64,000 nt of DNA from Celeribacter neptunius (lineage in GTDB: Bacteria; Pseudomonadota; Alphaproteobacteria; Rhodobacterales; Rhodobacteraceae): contig NZ_FORH01000001.1 in assembly GCF_900113955.1 (NCBI RefSeq), positions 63,811 through 127,810 of the forward strand, read 5' to 3'. The notes under the pieces were generated by a model, which ran no database searches, had not been told where the DNA came from, and saw only the letters and a program-made list of their open reading frames with translations. Of the stretch, positions 35,785 to 43,208 are shown piece by piece. The translations under genes and the position numbers were made by a program. Position 1 is the stretch's first letter. Each line of letters begins with the position of its first letter.

Positions 35785-36486
35785 TCAGGCGCTTTGGGAC
35801 CTGTGACCGAACAACAGCCAGAGGCAGAACCACAGCTCGGCCAGAAGCGGGATCGCGTAGGCCGGTTGGATCGCCTCGGCGAGGCCGGGGGCGAGAAGCG
35901 TCGCGAGGGAGCCGGTGAGATAGACGGCAGCGGAAGCCATCAACAACATCGGCAGGGCTTTCGGTGCGCGGCCCGAATGGCACAGAAGATGGGCCATCAG
36001 TCCGGTGTTCACGGCAAAGAACAAGAGACCGAGATCGTAACCATCGCCCTGTGCCGCCAGAAGCGGGGCGACCATGTCCGGCAATTGCAACGCCACGAGT
36101 TGCAGCATCAGCGAGGCGCCGATCACCACCGCCTGAATCAGGCGGAACACCATGGCGGCGCCCGCGAGCCCGCTATTGACCGCGCGGAACACGGAAAACA
36201 GCAGAAGCGCCAGGATGACATCGGCCATCAGCATCAGGCTGTCGAGGATCAGGCTGACCCGGAGCGCCAGCGCCTGTGCCGAGGTGTCGCTGGCCGAGAG
36301 CGCCATCGGACGGAACATCATGTCGGAGTTGATGCCGGCAAGGATGATCCCGAGATAGGCCACACCGGCCCATCGCAGGCGCAGGTCCTCTTCGAAGCTC
36401 AGGGTGAGTTTGGCGTTCGGCTGGGAATGCCCGGAACGGTCTTCACGGGTGGTATGTCGGGGGGGCAGAGGCAGGGAGGCCTGCAT
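35785..36486 (-). CDS. DUF4386 family membrane protein
   Basis: A protein of 233 residues with six hydrophobic segments between about 40 and 230. The pattern GVAYLGIILAGINSDMMFRP and the later LFFAVNTGLMAHLLCHSGRAPKALPMLLM match DUF4386 integral membrane proteins of unknown function. ATG at 36486 has AAGGAG seven bases upstream. It is divergent from the LysR gene, which is likely to regulate it. Confidence 0.8.
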   Translation of the reverse strand: MQASLPLPPRHTTREDRSGHSQPNAKLTLSFEEDLRLRWAGVAYLGIILAGINSDMMFRPMALSASDTSAQALALRVSLILDSLMLMADVILALLLFSVFRAVNSGLAGAAMVFRLIQAVVIGASLMLQLVALQLPDMVAPLLAAQGDGYDLGLLFFAVNTGLMAHLLCHSGRAPKALPMLLMASAAVYLTGSLATLLAPGLAEAIQPAYAIPLLAELWFCLWLLFGHRSQSA

Positions 36487-36503
36487 GGGGAAACTCCTTC
36501 ACT

Positions 36504-36523
36504 GGTATCTGTCGCCTGATACC
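36504..36523. promoter_or_regulatory. Inverted repeat GGTATC-N8-GATACC, probable LysR site
   Basis: A 6-8-6 inverted repeat in the gap between the DUF4386 gene and the divergent LysR gene, with the spacing and T-N11-A form usual for LysR-type regulators. Confidence 0.5.
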
Positions 36524-36579
36524 CATGCTGAACTGTGATATAAATTGCCTAATTCTCTCTATCAGATATACATAAATGC

Positions 36580-37482
36580 ATGGATAGCTCCGAGCACACC
36601 ACACGAACCGGGCGCGACTGGTCGGCCATCGCTTTCGACTGGAACCGGGCGCGGGCCTTTCTGGTCACCGCCGAGGAGGGCTCGCTCTCTGCCGCGGCGC
36701 GGGCGCTCAAGATGAGCCAGCCGACGCTCGGACGGCAGGTCACGGGGTTCGAAGAGGAGCTGGGCGTCACCCTGTTCGATCGCGGCCCGCGCGGGCTCAG
36801 CCTCACGCCCACCGGGCTGGCGCTGTTGGAACATATGCGGCGCATGGGCGAGGCGGCATTGGAAGTGACGCTCACCGCCTCCGGTCAGGCCCAGGCTCTC
36901 GACGGGCTGGTGTCGGTCTCGGTCTCCGAACTGGTCGCGGCCAATTACATGCCGCCGGTGCTCAAGGCCCTGCGGGAGACCGCGCCGCAATTGCAGGTCG
37001 AACTGGTCGTCACCAACGACCCGTCCGATCTGCGCCGGCGCGAGGCGGATGTGGCGATCCGCAGCTTTCGCCCGACCCAGCCGGATCTCATTGCCCGCAA
37101 GCTCTGCGAGGAAGAGGTGCATCTCTATGCCGAGAAAGACTATGCCGAAGGGCTCGCCCCGGATCTTTCGAATGCCGCGTTCATCGGCTATGACACCGGG
37201 CCACGGTTGCGTCAGGCGCTCGCCGCACTCGGGCTCGATGTGGCGCCGGAGCGGTTCCTGACCCTGTCGAACTCGCATCTGGTGGTGATGGATCTGGTGC
37301 GCGCGGGGCTTGGCGTTGGTATCCTGCCTGATCGCGTGGCGGCGCGGGACGGGGATTTGGTCCGTGTCGGTTCCTATCCGCCGCTTTCGCACGCGCTCTG
37401 GGCGGTCGCGCACCATGAGTTGCGCACCTCTGCACGCATACGGGTGTTGTTTGATGCATTGGTGCAAAATATAACGTCGTAA
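36580..37482 (+). CDS. LysR family transcriptional regulator
   Basis: A protein of 300 residues with the N-terminal helix-turn-helix (RAFLVTAEEGSLSAAARALKMSQPTLGRQV, about 24-53) and a C-terminal effector-binding domain. Gene order (divergent to a DUF4386 membrane protein) suggests local control. The ATG at 36580 is in an AT-rich stretch with no ribosome-binding site, so it could be leaderless. No effector can be inferred. Confidence 0.9.
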   Translation: MDSSEHTTRTGRDWSAIAFDWNRARAFLVTAEEGSLSAAARALKMSQPTLGRQVTGFEEELGVTLFDRGPRGLSLTPTGLALLEHMRRMGEAALEVTLTASGQAQALDGLVSVSVSELVAANYMPPVLKALRETAPQLQVELVVTNDPSDLRRREADVAIRSFRPTQPDLIARKLCEEEVHLYAEKDYAEGLAPDLSNAAFIGYDTGPRLRQALAALGLDVAPERFLTLSNSHLVVMDLVRAGLGVGILPDRVAARDGDLVRVGSYPPLSHALWAVAHHELRTSARIRVLFDALVQNITS

Positions 37483-37605
37483 CGGAGGCGGCAGCTCTGT
37501 AACCTTCGCCACATTGGCGTGAGAGCGGTGAAATATTCTGGCAGAGCGCCGGAGAAAGCCGCACCATTCGTTCAGACCTTGAAGAGCATGAAATGCGCGA
37601 CGGGC

Positions 37606-37634
37606 CTTGAAAAGGCTTTCAGCCATCCCCAGAT
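37606..37634 (+). promoter_or_regulatory. Sigma-32-type promoter of rpoH
   Basis: CTTGAAA (37606-37612), a 14-base spacer and CCCCAGAT (37627-37634) closely match the heat-shock consensus (CTTGAAA and CCCCATNT). It lies about 50-80 bp before rpoH and suggests autoregulation. Confidence 0.6.
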
Positions 37635-37685
37635 GGATGTTAAGCCTTATTACATTGGCGCCTAGACGCGGGAGAGACGTGAAAG

Positions 37686-38588
37686 ATGAGTAATTACGCA
37701 AATTTGCCGGCCCCCAGTCCGGAACAGGGGCTCAATCGTTATCTTCAGGAAATCCGCAAGTTCCCGATGCTGGAACCCGAGGAAGAATATATGCTGGCCA
37801 AGCGCTGGGTCGATCACGAGGACAGCCGCGCCGCCCATAAGATGGTGACCTCGCATCTGCGGCTGGCCGCCAAGATCGCCATGGGCTATCGCGGCTACGG
37901 GTTGCCGCAGGCCGAGGTGATCTCTGAAGCCAATGTCGGCCTGATGCAGGCGGTGAAACGGTTTGACCCGGAAAAGGGCTTTCGTCTCGCGACCTATGCC
38001 ATGTGGTGGATTCGCGCCTCGATCCAGGAATATATCCTGCGGTCCTGGTCGCTCGTGAAACTCGGTACGACTTCGGCGCAGAAGAAGCTGTTCTTTAACC
38101 TGCGCAAGGCGAAAGCCCGGATCGGCGCGTTTGAAGAGGGCGACCTGCGCCCGGAAAATGTCAAACGCATCGCCACGGATCTTGGGGTGACCGAGGATGA
38201 GGTGATCTCGATGAACCGGCGCATGTCGGGCGGCGATGCCTCCTTGAATGCCACGGTCGGCAGCGACGAAGAGGGCGCTGCGCAATGGCAGGACTGGCTC
38301 GAGGATGAAAGCGCCAACCAGGCCGCCGATTATGAGGCCAAGGACGAGATGGACACGCGCCGCGCGCTTCTCGCCAGCGCCATGGATGTGCTCAACGAGC
38401 GCGAAAAGGACATTCTGATGGAGCGTCGTCTGAAAGATCAGCCGGTGACGCTCGAGGAATTGTCGGGCAAATACGAGGTCTCGCGCGAACGCATTCGTCA
38501 GATCGAAGTGCGGGCTTTCGAGAAACTGCAAAAGCGCATGCAGGAGCTCGCGAAAGAGCAGGGCATCCTCGAAACCGCCGGGGAATGA
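37686..38588 (+). CDS. rpoH: RNA polymerase sigma factor RpoH (sigma-32)
   Basis: Heat-shock sigma factor, 300 residues. Regions 2.1-2.4 (GYRGYGLPQAEVISEANVGLMQAVKRFDPEKGFRLATYAMWWIRASIQEYIL in segments, about 59-115), the RpoH box QKKLFFNLRKA (about 126-136) and region 4.2 [17 protein letters not shown] (near 270) are clear. The first 60 residues match RpoHI rather than RpoHII of Rhodobacteraceae. A sigma-32-like promoter stands upstream. The long 5' leader (about 50-80 nt) could contain structure for thermal control. Confidence 0.96.
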   Translation: MSNYANLPAPSPEQGLNRYLQEIRKFPMLEPEEEYMLAKRWVDHEDSRAAHKMVTSHLRLAAKIAMGYRGYGLPQAEVISEANVGLMQAVKRFDPEKGFRLATYAMWWIRASIQEYILRSWSLVKLGTTSAQKKLFFNLRKAKARIGAFEEGDLRPENVKRIATDLGVTEDEVISMNRRMSGGDASLNATVGSDEEGAAQWQDWLEDESANQAADYEAKDEMDTRRALLASAMDVLNEREKDILMERRLKDQPVTLEELSGKYEVSRERIRQIEVRAFEKLQKRMQELAKEQGILETAGE

Positions 38589-38669
38589 CCCCGGTGCCGT
38601 GTCGCGCGAAGCCGCAGGCCGGACGGTGAACGACCGGCAGTCTGACCTCCGGGTTCATATGGTTTTCTG

Positions 38670-38694
38670 ACGGGGCGCCACCGAGGCGCCCCGT
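38670..38694 (+). terminator. Hairpin after rpoH
   Basis: ACGGGGCGCC (38670-38679) and GGCGCCCCGT (38685-38694) form a 10-bp GC-rich stem with a five-base loop. The following sequence has only a short T-run, so termination may be partial. Confidence 0.6.
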
Positions 38695-38823
38695 TGCCGT
38701 TTGGCGCCCCCGTTAAAAGCCCCAAAGGACAGGGTCGCGGGTGATTGCGCCGGGCTTTTCATCCTGCCTCTTTGCCTTTCCCCGCGACTGCGCCATGTTG
38801 GGGACGAGGAAGAGGAGGTACAC

Positions 38824-39834
38824 ATGACACAATCCCCCACAGACCCGCAAACCGGGACAGATGCCGGCCCGCTGCGCATTGGCGTGCTGGGCGCATCGCA
38901 TTTCGCGCTCGAACATATGGCACGGGCCATTCATGAGGCCGAGGGGGCGGTGCTGGCCGCTCTGGCGACATCCTCGCTGGAAAAGGCGGCGCCGTTTCAG
39001 GCCTTTGCCCCGGATCTCGAGGTGTTTCTCGACTATCAGGCGATGCTCGCCTCGAATGCCATCGATGCGGTCTATATCCCGCTGCCCAACCACCTCCATG
39101 TACACTGGAGCCTGAGGGCGCTCGAGGCCGGCAAACATGTGCTTTGTGAAAAGCCGCTGGCCGCGACAGCGGGGGAAATTGACGCGCTCATCGCCAAGCG
39201 CGACGAAACCGGGCTGGTCTGCGCCGAGGCCTATATGATCGTGCATCATCCGCAATGGCAGCGGGTGAAGGCGCTTCTGGCATCCGGTGCCATTGGCGAG
39301 CTGTGCCGGGTCGAGGTCGGGTTTTCCTTCGACAATTCCGCCGATGCCGACAATATCCGCAACCGGCCGGAGACCGCCGGCGGGGCCATGGGAGATATCG
39401 GCGTCTATGCCCTGGGCTGCGTGCGCTATGCCAGCGGTGAGGAGCCGCGCGAGGTGACCCATGCGGATATCACCTATGAGAATGGCGTTGATGTCACGGC
39501 CGAAGTCTCGGCGCGCTTTCCCTCTTTCGATTACCATGGCTATGTCTCGATGCGCATGGCGCCGTTTCAGGAGGCGCGGTTCCATGGCCGCAAGGGCGTG
39601 ATCAAGGTGGCTGTGCCGTTCAACGCCGGTGTCGCGGGCATGGCGGCGCTCGAGATCACCGATGCCGATGGCGTGATGCGGTGCGAGGCCTTTCCGACCG
39701 TGCGCCAATATGTCTGTCAGGTGGAGAATTTCGTGGCCTCCGTGCGCCGGGGCGTGGCCTATCCGTGGACGCTCGAGGATGCCAGGGGCACGCAGGCGTT
39801 CATCGATCAGGTGTTCGCGAAAAGCCGGGGCTGA
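38824..39834 (+). CDS. Gfo/Idh/MocA family oxidoreductase
   Basis: A protein of 336 residues with N-terminal NAD(P)-binding domain (LRIGVLGASHFALEHM, about 17-32) and the family motif GKHVLCEKPLAATAGEI (about 104-120, EKP with catalytic Lys), then the C-terminal substrate domain (GGAMGDIGVYALGCVRY, about 187). Members oxidise or reduce sugars and inositols; the substrate here is unknown. ATG at 38824 has AGAGGAGGT. The gene is followed 13 bp later by an FNR-type box. Confidence 0.87.
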   Translation: MTQSPTDPQTGTDAGPLRIGVLGASHFALEHMARAIHEAEGAVLAALATSSLEKAAPFQAFAPDLEVFLDYQAMLASNAIDAVYIPLPNHLHVHWSLRALEAGKHVLCEKPLAATAGEIDALIAKRDETGLVCAEAYMIVHHPQWQRVKALLASGAIGELCRVEVGFSFDNSADADNIRNRPETAGGAMGDIGVYALGCVRYASGEEPREVTHADITYENGVDVTAEVSARFPSFDYHGYVSMRMAPFQEARFHGRKGVIKVAVPFNAGVAGMAALEITDADGVMRCEAFPTVRQYVCQVENFVASVRRGVAYPWTLEDARGTQAFIDQVFAKSRG

Positions 39835-39846
39835 CAGGACCCGCAT

Positions 39847-39860
39847 TTGACACGGATCAA
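39847..39860 (+). promoter_or_regulatory. FNR/FnrL-type box TTGAC-N4-ATCAA
   Basis: TTGACACGGATCAA fits the FNR/FnrL consensus TTGAY-N4-RTCAA in all ten specified bases. It begins 13 bp after the oxidoreductase stop. With a -10-like TAGGCT at 39883-39888 it would be centred about 41.5 bp before a start near 39895, the class II activator position. Confidence 0.55.
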
Positions 39861-39922
39861 GGTTGGGCCCTGCGACTCGGGCTAGGCTTTAGGTGTTGGA
39901 AAGGCAAGGAAGGGAGGTCGAC

Positions 39923-39988
39923 ATGAGAATGTCACAGCGCTCCGGCCAGAACAACGAGGAGGAACCGCCGATTCATCGCGGCCTCTGA
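39923..39988 (+). CDS. Possible 21-residue peptide
   Basis: ATG at 39923 with GGGAGG five bases upstream opens a 21-codon frame (MRMSQRSGQNNEEEPPIHRGL) ended by TGA. It is polar with an acidic centre, no membrane segment. It sits at the 5' end of the candidate RNA. A functional peptide is unproven; translation could instead act in cis. Confidence 0.3.
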   Translation: MRMSQRSGQNNEEEPPIHRGL

Positions 39989-40193
39989 CTTAGGTGATCC
40001 GGATCCGTGGAGGGATGTTTGGACACAGGGTCGAGGCAGAGGTGAAAGGAACCGCCGCATGGGTGCCGCCGATTGAGGCTGATGAGACCCCGGATGAAGC
40101 GAGACGGAGGAGCATGTGCCCCCTCGCTCAAAGGGCCGACACCCATCGCGGAGGGGACTATGGAGGCAAGTCCTTCTGGGAGGTAAGAGGTAA

Positions 40194-40223
40194 GGGCGCC
40201 CTGATCGGGCGCCCATGTTTTTT
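40194..40223 (+). terminator. Intrinsic terminator of the candidate RNA
   Basis: GGGCGCC (40194-40200) and GGCGCCC (40208-40214) form a 7-bp stem, followed two bases later by a run of T. No annotated protein gene precedes it within 350 bp. Confidence 0.85.
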
Positions 40224-40360
40224 GGGCAGGTGTAATCCCACAGATAGCTCTGCCACGGGGCTGGCGCGTAAATGTCGGGCTCTCGATGTGAGACGGTCCG
40301 ATGAGAGCAAGGCCATGCGGATGTCTTGCCGCGAGGCCTCATGACCTCCATATCAAGCGG

Positions 40361-41161
40361 ATGACGCGGTTCCTTATCCTGTTTTCTTATATCTTTGTCC
40401 TGTTGACCATGAGCCAGCCCGCGGCGGCGGAGAGAGCGGCCACGGAGAGATTGGCCACGCCGGTTGAACCGGAGGACGCGCGTTGCGTCATCCTGTTGCA
40501 CGGGCTGGCCCGTACCGACGCTTCGATGCTGGTGATGGCGCGTGCACTCGGCGCGGTCGGGTATCGGGTGATCAATCAGGCCTACCCGTCCCGCGATGCC
40601 CCGGTGGCGCTTCTGGCCGATCCGGCGCTGCGTGCTGCGCGGGCGGGCTGTGCGGCCGATCCGGCACCCGATGTGGTGACCCATTCGATGGGGGCGATTC
40701 TGTTGCGCAGTTTCGCCGCGGATCACCCCGATCTCGACTGGGGCAGGGTGGTGATGCTCGGTCCGCCCAACCATGGCTCGGAAATCGTCGATGTCTTTGG
40801 GGCATATGCCGGGTTTGCCGCGGCCAATGGTCCGGCCGGCTTGCAGCTTGGCACCGCTGGATTGCCCGAGGCGTTGCCGCCAGTGCCCTTCGAGGCCGGT
40901 GTCATTGCCGGAACCCGGTCTCTGAACCCGCTCCTGTCGGCCGTTGTGCCGGGGGAGGACGATGGCAAGGTCTCGATCGAGAGTACGAAAGTGGCGGGGA
41001 TGCAGGCGCATCTCACCCTGCCGGTGACCCATACATTCATGATGCAGAACCCGCAGGTGATCCTGCAGACCCTCGGCTTTCTGGACCATGGGGCCTTTGA
41101 CCCCGATCTGAGCGCCGCAGAGGCGCTCAGACGGCTGGTTCGGCTCGGGTTGGAGCCGTAG
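40361..41161 (+). CDS. Secreted alpha/beta hydrolase (lipase-like)
   Basis: A protein of 266 residues with a signal peptide (about 1-23, FLILFSYIFVLLTMSQPAAA). The hydrolase fold shows the oxyanion motif ILLHGLARTDAS (about 45-56), nucleophile THSMG (Ser about 109) and probable Asp and late His (TLPVTHTFM, about 226). Pattern is like PGAP1/lipase-family proteins acting on lipids. ATG at 40361 precedes the signal peptide; there is no clear ribosome-binding site. Confidence 0.8.
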   Translation: MTRFLILFSYIFVLLTMSQPAAAERAATERLATPVEPEDARCVILLHGLARTDASMLVMARALGAVGYRVINQAYPSRDAPVALLADPALRAARAGCAADPAPDVVTHSMGAILLRSFAADHPDLDWGRVVMLGPPNHGSEIVDVFGAYAGFAAANGPAGLQLGTAGLPEALPPVPFEAGVIAGTRSLNPLLSAVVPGEDDGKVSIESTKVAGMQAHLTLPVTHTFMMQNPQVILQTLGFLDHGAFDPDLSAAEALRRLVRLGLEP

Positions 41162-41178
41162 TCCGACCTGTTGCGGGC

Positions 41179-42357
41179 CTATTGCGGCAGGATCTGCCCG
41201 AGAACCCGCAACATGTTCTCGCCCATGACGGCGCGGATCTGCGCCTCTGACAGCCCCTCATCCATCAATGCCTGGGTGAGGGCAGCCAGTTCGGAGGCGT
41301 CGAACTGTGTCTCCACCGAGCCGTCAAAATCCGATCCGAGCGAGATCGATTCGATGCCGATGGCGTCAATCCCGGCCTTGATCGCCCTGGCAATGCCCCG
41401 GGGCGTGGCGTCACAGGTGACGTCCTCCCAATAGCCGATGCCGATCACCCCGCCGCTGGCGGCGATCTCGCGCATCAGATCATCGTCGAAATTGCGTTTC
41501 ACCTGACAATGGGAATGGATGCCGGAATGCGACACCACCACGGGCACGCCGCTCTCGGCGGTCATCTCCAGCACGTCGCGGGCCATTTTCGGCGAGGCAT
41601 GGGCCAGATCGATCACCATTTGTTTCTCGATCATCTCCCGGACCACGGCACGACCAAACTCGGTCAGCCCCTCATTGCCCTCGCCATGCAGCGAGCCACC
41701 GAGCGCATTGTCGAAGAAATGCGTGAGTCCCATCAGCCGGAACCCGGCGTCATAGATCCGGTCGAGATTGTCCAGATCGCCCTCGAGCACATGGCCACCT
41801 TCCGAGCCGAGGATCACGCCGGTCAGATCGCTGCCGCCGGCGCGGGCCGCGAGCACCGCCTCGAGATCGTCTTTGTCCAGCACGCGTTTCACCTGATCCG
41901 GGGCCTTGGTCTCGTAGCCTTCGAGCCGGTCGGCCATGTAGAGCCCGCGTTCGGTGAGGTTGAACCAGCTTTTGACCGGCCAGAGCTCGGCCAGGGCCAA
42001 AAGCGTGATGTTGTCGCGCGCGTCCGCCGAATTTTGTTCGTAATTCTGCCCGGCCGGGCTCTTGGTCACCGTGGTCAGCACCTGCACCGCGACATTGCCC
42101 TCGCGCAGGCGCGGAAAATCGACCTGGCCGCGATCGCCGCGCTGCAAGAGATTGCGATTCCACAACAGGCTGTCGGCATGCCAATCGCCGATCCGCAATG
42201 TGTCGTGCAAGGCCTGTGCCTCTGCCGACACCGGGTAGGGCGCATGCGCCACCACCGGGTTCTGTCCCTTTTCGACAATGCCGGGCAGGATGCCGAAAAA
42301 CACCACCGCGCCCAGAACGAGCAAAAGCCCGATGCCACGTCCAATCCATTTGATCAT
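41179..42357 (-). CDS. Membrane dipeptidase (renal dipeptidase family, M19)
   Basis: Zinc dipeptidase, 392 residues. An N-terminal membrane anchor (about 7-25) is followed by the M19 metal site DWHADSL (about 60), a bridging Glu in LGSEGGHVLEGD (about 165), VIDLAHAS (about 243) and the late VVSHSGIHSHC (about 265) and SLGSDFDG (about 335). ATG at 42357 has GGGAGG eight bases upstream; the upstream in-frame extension is rejected. It acts in the periplasm on dipeptides. Confidence 0.92.
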   Translation of the reverse strand: MIKWIGRGIGLLLVLGAVVFFGILPGIVEKGQNPVVAHAPYPVSAEAQALHDTLRIGDWHADSLLWNRNLLQRGDRGQVDFPRLREGNVAVQVLTTVTKSPAGQNYEQNSADARDNITLLALAELWPVKSWFNLTERGLYMADRLEGYETKAPDQVKRVLDKDDLEAVLAARAGGSDLTGVILGSEGGHVLEGDLDNLDRIYDAGFRLMGLTHFFDNALGGSLHGEGNEGLTEFGRAVVREMIEKQMVIDLAHASPKMARDVLEMTAESGVPVVVSHSGIHSHCQVKRNFDDDLMREIAASGGVIGIGYWEDVTCDATPRGIARAIKAGIDAIGIESISLGSDFDGSVETQFDASELAALTQALMDEGLSEAQIRAVMGENMLRVLGQILPQ

Positions 42358-42504
42358 TGAAAATCCTCCCAGTTTACCCAGATAGCCTAGGGGCAGCGAT
42401 ATTTTGGGCAAAGCGAAACCCTACGTCGCACTGCGTGTGAGAGGAGGGTTTCCCTCTGTGACAAACGCGCTAGACTGCGCCTTGAGAGAGACAGAGGACA
42501 GACC

Positions 42505-42822
42505 ATGGCCGACCCGCATGAATTCGATCACGTGATGCCCGATCTTGGGGGCGAAACGAAAAAGACGCCCGAGGAAATTTCCGAGAACATCGGCGGGCGG
42601 ATCCTGTTTTCGATCATCATCTGGATCATGATGAATCTCGCCTCGACGATCATCGGCGTTCTGGCGATCCTGCAAACGATCATCCTGATCGTGAATGGCA
42701 AGAAACCCAATGAACGTGTCGCCAATGCCGGCACCGATGTCGGCATCTGGTATGCCAAGGCGACTCGCTACATCACCGGCGACAGCGAGGTGAAACCCTG
42801 GCCCTGGACCGAGCTGGATTAA
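42505..42822 (+). CDS. DUF4389 domain membrane protein
   Basis: A protein of 105 residues with one long hydrophobic segment (about 30-63, GRILFSIIIWIMMNLASTIIGVLA in part) and the DUF4389 pattern continuing LILIVNGKKPNERVANAGT and YITGDSEVKPWPW. Function unknown. ATG at 42505. The zinc-finger gene follows after 13 bp, so they may be one unit. Confidence 0.8.
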   Translation: MADPHEFDHVMPDLGGETKKTPEEISENIGGRILFSIIIWIMMNLASTIIGVLAILQTIILIVNGKKPNERVANAGTDVGIWYAKATRYITGDSEVKPWPWTELD

Positions 42823-42835
42823 GGGGGCGACCGCG

Positions 42836-43105
42836 ATGGCCGGAGGCTGGGCAAAAGATGGCGCGGTGAGCGAACAGATCGAAGCCTCGATCAGTGACGA
42901 GCTGGCGCGGATGAAACAGGGGCGGGTCCCCGTGGGGGAGAGCTTTGTAGAATGCGCCGAATGTGGCGAGGAAATCCCCGAAGCCCGGCGCAAGGCGGTG
43001 CCCGGCGTCAAGCTTTGCATCGACTGCCAGAACGAACGCGACCACCGTTACAAACCGCGCGGTGGCATCAACCGGCGCGGGTCGAAAGACAGTCAGTTGA
43101 AGTGA
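42836..43105 (+). CDS. DksA/TraR family C4-type zinc-finger protein
   Basis: A protein of 89 residues. It has the TraR-type zinc finger CAECGEEIPEARRKAVPG...CIDCQ with C-x2-C (about 40-43) and C-x2-C (about 61-64). The N-terminal helix is short, without the DxxDxA tip of DksA, so it resembles short TraR/YbiI-type proteins that bind the polymerase secondary channel. Start ATG 42836. Contribution to stringent control is unproven. Confidence 0.82.
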   Translation: MAGGWAKDGAVSEQIEASISDELARMKQGRVPVGESFVECAECGEEIPEARRKAVPGVKLCIDCQNERDHRYKPRGGINRRGSKDSQLK

Positions 43106-43156
43106 GCGATGGGGCAGGCCGCGACAGGTCTGCGCCCGGAGATGTCTGCAAAGCAA

Positions 43157-43180
43157 AAGCCCCGCCGGATCAGCGGGGCC
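43157..43180 (-). terminator. Intrinsic terminator, mainly for pepF
   Basis: GCCCCGC (43159-43165) and GCGGGGC (43173-43179) form a stem over a seven-base loop. On the minus strand it is followed by TTTTGCTTT, after pepF. It may also serve the zinc-finger gene. Confidence 0.85.
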
Positions 43181-43208
43181 TTGTTGATTGTCAGGGCAGG
43201 GCTGCGCC

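Larger units (their letters stand above)
39895..40223 (+). ncRNA. Candidate FNR-activated RNA rich in Shine-Dalgarno motifs
   Basis: A predicted RNA of about 330 nt from the FNR-type promoter to the terminator. It has seven GGAGG motifs (first bases 39913, 39958, 40009, 40106, 40150, 40162, 40179). Several precede very short ORFs: 39923-39988 (21 codons, GGGAGG site), 40059-40076 (5 codons) and 40160-40186 (8 codons, GGAGG with ideal spacing). Local hairpins include CCGCCGAT-TC-ATCGCGG (39966-39983, one mismatch). Whether it acts as RNA, as small peptides or as a leader is unknown; no known RNA family is recognised. Confidence 0.4.
39835..40360. other. 526-bp intergenic region with candidate regulated RNA
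   Basis: From 39847 to 40223 this holds an FNR-type box, a possible -10, micro-ORFs, repeated GGAGG and a terminator, listed separately. From 40224 to 40360 I see only the presumed leader of the alpha/beta hydrolase gene. A 116-codon open frame crosses the terminator and is not considered a gene. Confidence 0.5.

Noticed and set aside
39932-39976. Minus-strand 14-residue ORF resembling a signal peptide start (MNRRFLLVVLAGAL)
   Set aside because: Very short, antisense to the plus-strand micro-ORF, with weak ribosome-binding site.
39994-40344. 116-codon plus-strand frame
   Set aside because: It reads straight through the intrinsic terminator at 40194-40223 and has no proper start.
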